Positions 11,705 through 20,709 of a stretch of DNA of 64,000 nucleotides are shown here, in pieces. The position numbers and the translations under genes are program-made. This DNA is from Vespula vulgaris (Eukaryota; Arthropoda; Insecta; Hymenoptera; Vespidae), in the NCBI RefSeq assembly GCF_905475345.1, contig NC_066604.1:3440001-3504000 (forward strand), given 5' to 3'. Each line of letters begins with the position of its first letter. Position 1 is the stretch's first letter. The notes below the pieces were generated by a model. It saw only the letters and a list, made by a program, of their open reading frames with translations. It was not told where the DNA came from and did not search any database.

Positions 11705-12700
11705 TTTAAATACAAATTAACACAGATTTATATTTTTGCAATTGTTGTTAAATGTTTAAAGTATCTATTGTGATACTTTATAAATGATATCAGAAGAACA
11801 ATTTTAACAAATATTAAAGCAATAATTCGGACTGTTGTTTCTTGAGTTCTTTCTGAAAAATAGATAGGAATTAAAAATATTTTATTCTTTTAGGAAAGAT
11901 AGGTTAGTTGATTACAATCTTCCTTATTGGATATACAAATTAACATAATCAAAAATTGGAAAAAGATATTTAATAAACATTGCATTTACAAACGTTAGAT
12001 TTACTTTCTATTACCTGTGATCAATGTAAAATCAATGTATAATAATTTATAACAAAAATAAGTATACAATTTTTAAACTCCCAAACATATTCTGATCGAT
12101 TTGTCTTTTTTTTGTTTAGCATTTTTTCAAGAATCATAATTTGTATATTTTCTGTACACATTGATTAAATAAGACAAATCATTATACCTTACAAAAAATG
12201 TAATGAATAATCGTACTGTATATCTACACTTCACCGTAATTGCCGGTAATCGTAAATTCCCAATAGCCATTTTATTAACGAAGTTTTCATATTTACACAC
12301 GATCATCAATGTGACAGTTCACGACATAACTGAAAGTAGCTGTTAAGGTTGTTCATCACCTCTTGCTTGAAGCATATGTGACTTTAGCGACAGATATGGA
12401 TAAAATATGAACTACAAGCGCAAGCGGGAAACACTGTCGTTGCCATGAATCTATCGTATCAGTCTATAAGTTCGTTAGATTATAGCCCACTTGCACATAA
12501 CATAACGATCGGATTAGTCTGAGTTAGAACGGAAAGTGTTAGTGAGATTCAAATTCAAACTTTTCATTTTCACGTTTTCACCCACATTTATATCCTTCTT
12601 TAATGGTGGTGTATCTATTGCAGTAATTCATGATGACATAGCACCGCATTTATTCTACGATATAAATGAAAAAAGATGATTGTAGTATTACCAGATATGA
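11705..12700. promoter_or_regulatory. Upstream region of the zinc-finger gene
   Basis: This interval holds the 5' UTR and probably the promoter of the minus-strand zinc-finger gene. Base composition becomes less AT-rich at about 12310-12560, the best guess for the promoter, but I see no decisive TATA, initiator or splice pair. No ORF of interest lies on the opposite strand. Confidence 0.35.
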
Positions 12701-12759
12701 AAAATGGAAATACTTTAATATTTAGTTATAATTAGAACGAAGACATTCTTGAATTTAAC

Positions 12760-13493
12760 CGAAATAAGCAATCATTCGCTCGATAGTACTTGTATCATAC
12801 AGAATTTCAATATATTATAAGTACTGCAGAAACAGATAAAGGAGAAAAGAATAACAGAATAAATACAAATATATATAATTAATAGAAATACATAGAATAA
12901 ATAAGAATGCACATAATTAACAGAAATATATAGGATTAATAAAAATTTATAGTAAATCTAAATGTATATAATTAATAGAAATATATAATATAATAATTCA
13001 ATAAATAAATTTTACGATGATCAGTCCCTCGATGACAGGTCACTCGATGATTCATCTTTCGATCATTTAATCTGAAACAGAAAAAGAGTTAAAGAAGAAA
13101 AAAAGAAGAAAAAGAAATAAGAAGAGAGGAGAAGAAAAGAAAAAGAGAAAAAGAGTACTAGAAGATGCCGAGGCGGCAGCCCGCCTAAAGGCCTACAACC
13201 GAGGGCCTCTCCCAAGGGTCTTAACCGAGAATAATAATTAATAAAAGTTAATAAAAGTAAATAAGAATATAACGAATACGAATGACAACGAACATAAATG
13301 CGACAGAAAAGCTTTTTGTGCGTTTCTGTAAAAAAAAATTTTAGAATTATGCTATATTCAATCTATTTATCTGTTATAGTATGATAAACAATGTAAAATA
13401 TAATTAATTTAATGTCTAATTCGAATTAGACAGAAAAGAGATTTTGGAAAAAGATTGAAATACGCAGCCATTCGCCCGGTAGTACTTGCGTTA

Positions 13494-13533
<40 letters not shown>

Positions 13534-13571
13534 GTTACAGATTTTAAATATAATTTAGACATAGATTTTGA
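12760..13571 (+). repeat. Degenerate start of the composite repeat block
   Basis: Landmarks of the composite family appear here in weakened form: a hairpin relic (12770-12830), CGATGATC direct repeats (13014-13070), the CTGAAACAGAAAAAG purine tract, a GCCCGCC...GAGGGCC module (13175-13230), and the AAAAGCTTTTTGTGCGTTTC stretch. The same order recurs at 15.3-15.9, 35.3-35.9 and 37.7-38.3 kb, so I treat it as an older unit of the same array. Confidence 0.7.
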
Positions 13572-13620
13572 TATTTCGCAAGTACTACCGACCCAGGTCC
13601 CACCGCGTGGAGGTAGCTGC
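13464..13620 (+). repeat. Hairpin module, copy 1
   Basis: GCAGCCATTCG, then CCGGTAGTACTTGCG, an AT-rich loop with a TA run, then CGCAAGTACTACCG, CCCACCGCGTGGAGG and GCTGC. The 14-bp inner stem is fully complementary and the outer GCAGC/GCTGC can also pair. Confidence 0.85.
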
Positions 13621-13735
13621 ATCTGGGGACCCACGAGCTAACGGGGACTCTACTCTAAAATTCGCGTGACCGGCGTGATCAAGTAATCGGCGTTCTATAA
13701 AACGAAGTCCCCGGTAGGACTTTTAATCGCGCCCG

Positions 13736-13753
13736 AACACTCCCGGGAGTGTT
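13736..13753. repeat. 18-bp perfect palindrome
   Basis: AACACTCCC followed by its exact complement, preceded by AGTCCCCGGTAGGACT (itself a 5-bp inverted pair) and ATCGCGCCCG. The same arrangement recurs throughout 32-37 kb; the exact copy is at 36151-36168. Confidence 0.85.
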
Positions 13754-14361
13754 ATAGTAACGGTGACTCTACTCTAAATTCGCGTTCGCGGCGTCCATGC
13801 ACCAACCGAGAATTCAGACGGCTAACAGGAGGAGGGTCAGTCCACGCTTACGGATAGCACATCCATACCACTCGGCAGCACACGAACCGACACACGACCG
13901 GTCATTATTCGGTTTAGCAATCAAACGAAGTCCATTACCGTAGGACTTTTATTCGCGCCCGAGAACACCACGCCTGTGCCCACCGACACACGCGATAGTG
14001 TTCTTTCTATTCTACCCGTATTCGCGTCTAACGATCAATCATGAACCGAACCATTTGGCGATAAATCGGACCTGCGCTGATATATCGAAATCCGTGGAGA
14101 AGCGGAGAAGAAGAAGAGACAGAGGAAAAGAAAGCCGGAACATGCGCGCACGTGAAAACCATAGGACTTAAAAGAAAAGACAGAAAGAATATCCGGAAGG
14201 TGCAATGAAACACGTGCAGATATGAAAGAGATGAGATTGAAGAGAAAAGATGGACTTGGAAGAAAAAAGAAAAGAGAAAATGAATTTGACCAAAGTCAGA
14301 ATACGAAAATCGTGCTGGATTTTTCGGTACTAGAAGAAGGAGACCCGCACAGAAGCCCACG

Positions 14362-14382
14362 CCCATGAGCCCCACTCATGGG
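14362..14382. repeat. 8-bp stem, 5-nt loop hairpin
   Basis: CCCATGAG pairs perfectly with CTCATGGG around the loop CCCCA. The homologous module at 18208-18228 has a different but also perfect stem. Copies near 33050 and 34050 have one mismatch, and copies near 15590, 35560 and 37995 have two. Confidence 0.75.
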
Positions 14383-14564
14383 ACCCACCCGAGAGAATCT
14401 ATAATAATTAGTCTCGAATGATTACTTCACTTATTACATAGCCATACGAATCAATGAATAAAAATGACTGTGAACTTAATGCTGAATATACGAAAGATAT
14501 AAGAAACAATGTGAAATACAATTAGGAATTACATAGAACAGATTTGGAAAAGTCTTTGAAGCGT

Positions 14565-14656
14565 GCAGCCATTCGCTCGGTAATACTTGTATCTCATAAG
14601 ATTTCGACAAAACGGAAGTATTACCGACCCAGGTCCCACCGCGTGGAGGTTGCTGC
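14565..14656 (+). repeat. Hairpin module, copy 2
   Basis: A short-loop version. CGGTAATACTT pairs with AAGTATTACCG across about 25 nt, followed by the invariant CCCACCGCGTGGAGG and TGCTGC. Confidence 0.85.
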
Positions 14657-15930
14657 ATGTAGAGACCCACGAGCTAACGGGACTCTACTCTAAAATCCAC
14701 GATCCGAGATGCCTTTCCGCTTCGGGAGCTTCGGGCTTCTCAGCAAACTGGAGATGTATAAAACCCCGCTTACAGATCGCTCCACCGTCCACACCGTCGG
14801 CTTCAGACATCTCGAGACACGACCGGTCGTGTCTATATTTCGATTTCAAAAATCAAAGCGTAGTCCTCGGTAGGACTTTATCTCGCGTTCGCGAACACCC
14901 ACGCGCGTGCCGGCCGTCACGCGCGTGAGTGTTTTCCCTATCGTTCGCGTACGGAAGCAAGGAGACATACCCTCAATGCATATAATAAGAATTATATGCA
15001 GAGAGGTTCCATTAACTTCCGTGTAAAGGTCCCACGATGATCCGTCACCTAATCTGAAACAGAAAAAAAATAATAGTAGTGCTAAATATAAGATCGAAAA
15101 TTAAAACATAAAAATTAAATGTAAGAGCAAAAATTAACAAGTTAATAAAACTTAAATATAAAAACAAAAATTAAAAAGTTAATAAAAGTTAAATACAAAA
15201 GCAAAAATTAAAAGTATAATACAAATTAAATATAAGAACAAAAATTATAAGTAAAATTATATGCGATAGCTTCCCTGTAAAACTTTAATTTTACGATGAT
15301 CGGTCTCTCGATGATCGGTCCCTCGATGATCGGTCCCTCGATGATCTAACCTGAAACAGAAAAAGTATTAAACAGAATGAGAAACAGATATAAAGAAAAT
15401 AGGAAAAGAGAAGAAAAACAGAAAAATGAAAAAAGATGAGAAAATTTGCGTAAGTTGCGTGAGAAATATCGAATTCCGAATGATGTGTGTGGATCTCGAA
15501 GATCGGTTCAATCGACGATTATCAGAATACCATAGTTGAATTCGATTTTTCTTTGATGGAAGAACGAAACCCGCCTAAGGCCCACACCCGAGGGCCCCTC
15601 CCAAGGGTCCCACCCGAGGCTAACAATTAATAAAAGTTAATAAAAGTGATTCATATAGTAAATAAAAGTATATAATTAGTGTAATTATAAAAATTATACA
15701 ACTAATAAAATTTTATAAGTGATAAAAGTAAATAAGGATAAATACGAATGATAGCTAACATAAGTGCGACGTAAAAGTTTTCTTTACGTTCTCTTAGAAA
15801 ATTAATTTAAAATTATGTTATACTCAAGTTTATTTATCTGTGGAAATATAATTAACAATATAAAATGTAATCAATTCAAGGTTTAATTGAGCTTAGACAG
15901 ACGAGAGATATTGTAAAGGTATTGAAATAT

Positions 15931-16069
15931 GCAGCCATTCGCTCGGTAATACTTGCGTTTTATAATTATATGCATAATTTAGTTACAGATTTTAAATATA
16001 ATTAAGACATAGATTTCAATATTTCGCAAGTATTACCGACCCAGGTCCCACCGCGTGGAGGTAACTGCA
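15931..16069 (+). repeat. Hairpin module, copy 3
   Basis: CGGTAATACTTGCG pairs perfectly with CGCAAGTATTACCG. Compared with copy 1, both partners of one base pair have changed (G:C to A:T), which keeps the stem intact. Confidence 0.85.
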
Positions 16070-16846
16070 TCTGGGGACCCACGGGCTAGCGGGAACTCTA
16101 CTCTAAAATTCGCGTGACCGGCGTGATCAAGTAATCGGCGTTCTATAAAACGAAGTCCCCGGTAGGAAACAAATAATGTATAAAATACGTAAAAATTCTA
16201 TTCGCGAACACGTGGCAGTGTGAGATGGGACACGGAGTGAATAGATCTTAGTTTCTGAAAATTATATTATTATTATATAAGAGCATTTTGAGTGACAACA
16301 TGGTATAATTATAATATGACTAAGAGCCATTTTGGAAGAGTTCTATTGAACTTTCGAAAATAACTCAATAGTCTAATAGTTGCCCTCTTGAGCCACAGAT
16401 TGTGGGGGCCTCTTCGGCACATAGCCTCTTCTTTGCTTCGTGCCCTAACAACTATTATAGAACATTTGAACTATCGTCAACTATCGCCAAGAAACTAGAA
16501 CTATCTCTTCTTGTAAAACGTCGAAGAAAACTAACAAATCTAACGCAAGTCTAAATCAAATCTGAAACGAAAAATCGAGAAAGCATCGGAAGAGAAACGA
16601 GAAGTAATATATTAATTGCTGAAAATCCTAAGCTAAAAGTTGATTAAGTTATTCTATGTTCTACGCGTTATGATTCTACGAGTCTCTTTGTCTTTTATCA
16701 ACGACTCTACTTTACATTATTCTTTCAAAAACAATGACTCTACTTTATTCTATCAAAAGCAATGACTCTATTGAGACTTCTTTTTATTAATAAAATAGAT
16801 TAATCTTTATTTAAAAATGCAATGAAAAATCATTGGACGCTCCGTC

Positions 16847-16900
16847 TTACAAGCGATTATTCTAATTATTAGAAAATAAATTATACAGTCTCGCTTGTAA
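16847..16900. repeat. Nested inverted repeat
   Basis: TTACAAGCGA at 16847-16856 is exactly complementary to TCGCTTGTAA at 16891-16900. Between them TTCTAATTATTAGAA is a near-palindrome, so a two-level hairpin is possible. It is duplicated at +22400. Confidence 0.6.
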
Positions 16901-17103
16901 TCCAGAAACTATCCATCGCGAATGTCTTCTTGCTTATTTATTATTAAAATTCGCGAATATCGCGATTTTTGTACTATCTTCGCGGGACAAAATTATTTAA
17001 AAATGCATTCAAATAGGTTAAATTTCAAATAATTATAATAATGCGTTTCAACAAGAAGACTCTATCCTGATCTAATAAATAATTCAAAAAATAACGAACC
17101 ATT

Positions 17104-17135
17104 CACGAGTAAATTTCCGAAGAAATTTACTCGTG
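17104..17135. repeat. 14-bp perfect hairpin with CGAA loop
   Basis: CACGAGTAAATTTC pairs with GAAATTTACTCGTG around a 4-nt loop. It lies downstream of the predicted minus-strand exon 17245-17678. The exact copy is at 39504-39535; the inverted relative near 25910-25950 is degenerate. Confidence 0.8.
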
Positions 17136-17244
17136 GTCACTCAATGCTCATCTACTAATAAATTACAACCAATCACCCGTGTCGATTCGGACCTTTCGTC
17201 CTCGACATGATTGAGTGATCGGAGGAACTTAAAAATTAACTCAC

Positions 17245-17678
17245 CACTTAAGAAGTTCTGCGATGGCTCCAAAACACTGGACCGCGATTTAGGTCGAAAT
17301 TGAGGGTGGACGATTTGTAGTTGGTTGAACATGAGGTAGGTCGACATCGAAGTTGGTTGAGATCCTCTTCAGTGATGCACTGACTCTAATTCGCGGTAGT
17401 TACTTATTAACGAACGGTCACTGAATTTACTTAACGCAACTCTACTATATTTTACAAGTACAGTCTGTGCGACTGTTAAAAAATCAAAAAACTACGCGAA
17501 CAAACACTGACTCTAAGGACTGCATTGCACGCAGTCTATGCAAAAACACTTATGGTTTAAATTGCGATACGCGAACGAACAAACACTGCTTCTACTTCGC
17601 GACAAATTTATTTTAGCGACAATTTTATTTACTAACACTCGATGGTACCATTGCAACGCGCGCGATTGCAACGATGTT
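17245..17678 (-). ncRNA. Predicted exon (exon 5-like), minus strand
   Basis: On the minus strand a T-rich tract and TTTCAG acceptor precede 17678, and a GTGAGT donor follows at 17244-17239 (AAGTG before it). Both sites are conserved in the plus-strand paralog at 25348-25792 (TTTTCAG and GTAAGT) and in the copy at 39645-40057. The exon carries repeats of an AGAGTCAGTGTTTG-like word. It has no long conserved reading frame, so I read it as noncoding, but this is not proven. Confidence 0.5.
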
Positions 17679-17773
17679 CTGAAACAAAAATACAAACGAA
17701 ATAATTAGTGTCATTGTTATAATGAAAACTGTATAAATCATTCAACAAATGTATGGTAGAAAAATATACTTAC

Positions 17774-17984
17774 TTTAAGTAATCGTTACTACTTCCTCGA
17801 ATGGCTTCCTGCGAAAATTTCTAAGTCCACTCCTGGAGATAGATTTTCAAAGTCCCCCAAAGATGCGAAAATTTCTAAGTCCACTCGTGGAGATAGATTT
17901 TCCAAGTCCCACAAAGGTGCAAAAATTTCTAAGTCCACGCGCCCAGATTGATTGCCAAAGTCCCCGAAGGTGCAAAGTGGAGAT
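17774..17984 (-). other. Predicted exon with 57-bp (19-codon) tandem repeats
   Basis: The minus-strand acceptor (TTTTGTTACAG, exon starting 17984) and donor (GTAAGT at 17773-17768) enclose 211 nt. Inside, a 57-bp unit repeats about three times and keeps one frame open: VDLEIFA(P/S)L(W/G)D(L/F)ENLSP(R/G), ending GSHSRK and a stop. The same frame continues open through the preceding predicted exon (18041-18131) after splicing, giving at least 94 codons. The related exon near 40152-40405 has stops in this frame. Coding is therefore possible here but not conserved. Confidence 0.4.
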
Positions 17985-18040
17985 CTGTAACAAAAGAAAA
18001 AGTATAGAATTTCGAAAATATTAGTTATACCAGATTGTAC

Positions 18041-18131
18041 TTGCGTGAAATCTTCGTTATTACTCGCTCCAGTGGCATCCAGTGGGAGTTTCCATGCCCT
18101 CTCTTGGCGATAGACTCCAGAATGATAAAAC
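18041..18131 (-). other. Predicted 91-nt exon, minus strand
   Basis: A very strong pyrimidine tract (CCTTTTATGCTTCAG) precedes the exon start at 18131, and the exon ends CGCAA before donor GTACAA. The intron to the next exon is 56 nt, short but within the range known for insects. Read with the downstream exon, one frame stays open across the junction. Confidence 0.4.
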
Positions 18132-18207
18132 CTGAAGCATAAAAGGAATAGGAGGGGAAACGAAAAGGAAAATGTTATGGAGACAGAAACCCGCCCGAAG
18201 GCCCACA

Positions 18208-18228
18208 CCCTTGGGCCCCTCCCAAGGG
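18208..18228. repeat. 8-bp stem, 5-nt loop hairpin, variant stem
   Basis: CCCTTGGG pairs perfectly with CCCAAGGG around CCCCT. It occupies the same place between GGCCCACAC and TCCCACCCGA as the CCCATGAG/CTCATGGG hairpin at 14362. It lies inside a predicted minus-strand intron. Confidence 0.7.
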
Positions 18229-18270
18229 TCCCACCCGAAACGTAAGATACAACGTTGTATTATGCTGGTA

Positions 18271-19740
18271 TTCTGACGTTAATATTTCAAGATGTAATTC
18301 TAAAACAAAACAAATCGTACAGAATATTAAATGAATGCGTGATCGTATTCTGTACTTAAATTATTTATCACTTGCGGGGCATCCGTAACGTGAGTTTTGA
18401 GATGTGAACTTATTGAATTTTGTGGCAAGACTGGACCCACTGTCCAAGACCCTCTCCTTATATCACTTCACGCGTGGCAGAGCATCCCCACCATACCGTT
18501 TTATTCTAAAATGATAGAAATCGTATATATTATTGAATGAATGAATGATCGACTATTGTACTTATATTAACTCTTGCGTTTACTTGCGGAGCATGCGTAC
18601 CACGAGCATTGAGATGAGAGTGGTGGAAATTCGTGACATGACTGGACACACCGTCAAAGGCGGCCGCCTTATATCCCTTCACGAGTGCAGAGCATCCCCA
18701 CCACACCGTTTCATTCTAAAATGATAGAAATCGTATATATTATTGAATGAATGAATGATCGACTATTGTACTTATATTAACTCTTGCGTTTACTTGCAGA
18801 GCATGCGTACCGCGAGCATTGAGATGAGAGTGGTGGAAATTCGTGACATGACTGGACACACTGTCAAAGGCGGCCGCCTTATATCCCTTCACGAGTGCAG
18901 AGCATCCCCACCACACCGTTTCATTCTAAAATGATAGAAATCGTATATATTATTGAATGAATGAATGATCGACTATTGTACTTATATTAACTCTTGCGTT
19001 TACTTGCGGAGCATGCGTACCACGAGCATTGAGATGAGAGTGGTGGAAATTCGTGACATGACTGGACACACTGTCAAAGGCGGCCGCCTTATATCCCTTC
19101 ACGAGTGCAGAGCATCCCCACCACACCGTTTCATTCTAAAATGATAGAAATCGTATATATTATTGAATGAATGAATGATCGACTATTGTACTTATATTAA
19201 CTCTTGCGTTTACTTGCGGAGCATGCGTACCACGAGCATTGAGATGAGAGTGGTGGAAATTCGTGACATGACTAGACACACTGTCAAAGGCGGCCGCCTT
19301 ATATCCCTTCACGAGTGCAGAGCATCCCCACCACACCGTTTCATTCTAAAATGATAGAAATCGTATATATTATTGAATGAATGAATGATCGACTATTGTA
19401 CTTATATTAACTCTTGCGTTTACTTGCAGAGCATGCGTACCGCGAGCATTGAGATGAGAGTGGTGGAAATTCGTGACATGACTGGACACACTGTCAAAGG
19501 CGGCCGCCTTATATCCCTTCACGAGTGCAGAGCATCCCCACCACACCGTTTCATTCTAAAATGATAGAAATCGTATATATTATTGAATGAATGAATGGTA
19601 GACTATTGTACTTATATTAACTCTTGCGTTTACTTGCGGAGCATGTGTACCGCGAGCATTGAGATGAGAGTGGTGGAAATTCGTGGCATGACTGGACACA
19701 CTCTCAATGAATGAATGAATGATCGACTAATGTACTTATA
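18271..19740. repeat. 210-bp satellite array, about 7 monomers
   Basis: AGCATCCCCA recurs at 18481, 18691, 18901, 19111, 19321 and 19531, exactly 210 bp apart. Monomers in the middle are almost identical, while the unit at 18271-18480 and the truncated right end are diverged, as expected under unequal exchange. On the minus strand each monomer contains an acceptor (CTATCATTTTAG), a 132-nt segment and a donor (CCGCAA then GTAAAC), then 78 nt to the next acceptor. The 132-nt segments are 18584-18715, 18794-18925, 19004-19135, 19214-19345 and 19424-19555. A CAG/CGC sequence variant appears in units 2 and 5, hinting at a 3-monomer higher-order repeat. Confidence 0.92.
18372..18505 (-). other. Diverged exon-like unit at the array edge
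   Basis: This is the 134-nt counterpart of the satellite exon, with TTTTAG acceptor and GTGATA donor still present. It contains a one-base shift relative to the homogeneous monomers, and the frame that is open in those monomers meets a stop here. Confidence 0.45.
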
Positions 19741-19758
19741 TTAACTCTTCTGTTTTAC

Positions 19759-19800
19759 TTGTGGAGCGTACTGCGAGATATGTGATGTGCATTCGTCGGC
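19759..19800 (-). other. Short predicted exon at the upstream end of the 210-bp array
   Basis: CCTTTTGTAG acceptor precedes 19800 and donor GTAAAA follows at 19758-19753. The exon resembles the 3' end of the satellite exon. It could be an entry exon for the minus-strand unit, but no transcription start is visible. Confidence 0.3.
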
Positions 19801-20660
19801 CTACAAAAGGAAACTAACGAAATAGTAATTCTTTGTGGTCCGGAATAAAGAGGATATTCGGCGTTTGAAGAAACAATGAGTACTATCGGTAAGTCGCTTC
19901 TTTCTTTATGTATTTCCTGAGTTGTAAAGGATGAGAGAAACATAGTCCGTGATTGTATATAATGCGATCGAATGCTCGTCTTTTTGAAGAATGTAGGCGT
20001 ATATAATATACGTATATATGTCATGTGTGAGATTTTTACGAATGGGTCGGTACGTTACGCTGAGCTCATCGTTCGTTACATGTATGGATTGGACTGCCTG
20101 TGTAAAAATATCTGTGTTTTTTCTCTCTATTCTTTGTCCTCTACTTTTGCTTCGAATACAATTACTTTCTAAAAAATGAGTTAGGCATTTCAATGATGAG
20201 TTCTCTATGTATTTATTTACTTATGTATCATTTCTTTGTCATTTTTCACGATAGTCGCGCTTTCTCGATTATATACGATTATTATCGATACATGATACAC
20301 TACTTCGATCGTATTTATTCGATATATATAAATAAAAATTCGAAGAGGTATTATCTTTTTCATATACCTACAAGTACATATCACTCGCATATATTAGATA
20401 TATATAAGCATAAATACATAAAATCATCGAATTATTTCGATTTAACTGTCCATTATTTCGCGCGTAATATACAAACATAGAGATAATATAGGTATTTATG
20501 ATACAAGTGCGTATCTATTTAATGTTTCTATATCGTTAAAAAATATGATTATTTCATTAGAAAATTATTGTTCATGTTTAAAATTCGAATTAATTACATT
20601 TGTCATCCATATCGTATTATTTACGACTAATATTATATTTTTTATTATTTTGAATTGAAA
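19801..20660. promoter_or_regulatory. Region between divergent predicted units
   Basis: The minus-strand unit (satellite exons) and the plus-strand unit A point away from this 860-bp AT-rich interval. It should contain their promoters if both are transcribed. Small ORFs on both strands show no motif or splice context. Confidence 0.3.
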
Positions 20661-20697
20661 CATCTAATATTTGATTTAACCTACATTGTATCTGTGA

Positions 20698-20705
20698 TGA
20701 CGTCA
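20698..20705. promoter_or_regulatory. CRE-like site TGACGTCA
   Basis: A perfect 8-bp CREB/ATF consensus palindrome lies about 90 bp upstream of the predicted exon 1 donor of unit A. The paralogous region near 23425 has TGACGT, a half site. Confidence 0.5.
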
Positions 20706-20709
20706 TAAG

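Larger units (their letters stand above)
13572..17562 (+). repeat. ~4-kb duplicated block, copy 1
   Basis: This interval is repeated at 35987-39962 with only a handful of differences visible. They include one fewer copy of a 15-bp GGTCCCTCGATGATC unit in the second copy (three here, near 15297-15343), and single substitutions near 15346, 15360, 15730 and 16555. Identity stops abruptly at both ends: the left edge lies in the right arm of a hairpin module, the right edge near the conserved AAACACTGCTTCTAC segment. It contains the hairpin, palindrome and GC-rich modules and part of a predicted minus-strand exon. ORFs in it, such as 14028-14375, lie over purine-rich tracts and look noncoding. Confidence 0.9.

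Noticed and set aside
14028..14375. 115-aa minus-strand ORF, repeated exactly at 36443-36790
   Set aside because: It is repeated because the whole ~4-kb block is duplicated. It lies over a purine-rich tract, is Phe/Ser/Leu-rich, and related copies at 32.7 and 33.7 kb are open in several overlapping frames. No codon or domain signal.
14587..14928. 113-aa plus-strand ORF, also at 37002-37343
   Set aside because: Spans a hairpin module and palindromes; the third copy at 34.6 kb lacks its start region. Openness follows from GC-rich repeat sequence.
13464..16069. tRNA, rRNA or self-cleaving ribozyme identity for the hairpin modules
   Set aside because: No tRNA A/B boxes or cloverleaf, no rRNA core words, and no hammerhead core (CUGAUGA with GAAA) in the right arrangement.
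18271..19740. CRISPR-like array
   Set aside because: The repeats are 210-bp tandem monomers without unique spacers, in a eukaryotic context; they are satellite DNA.
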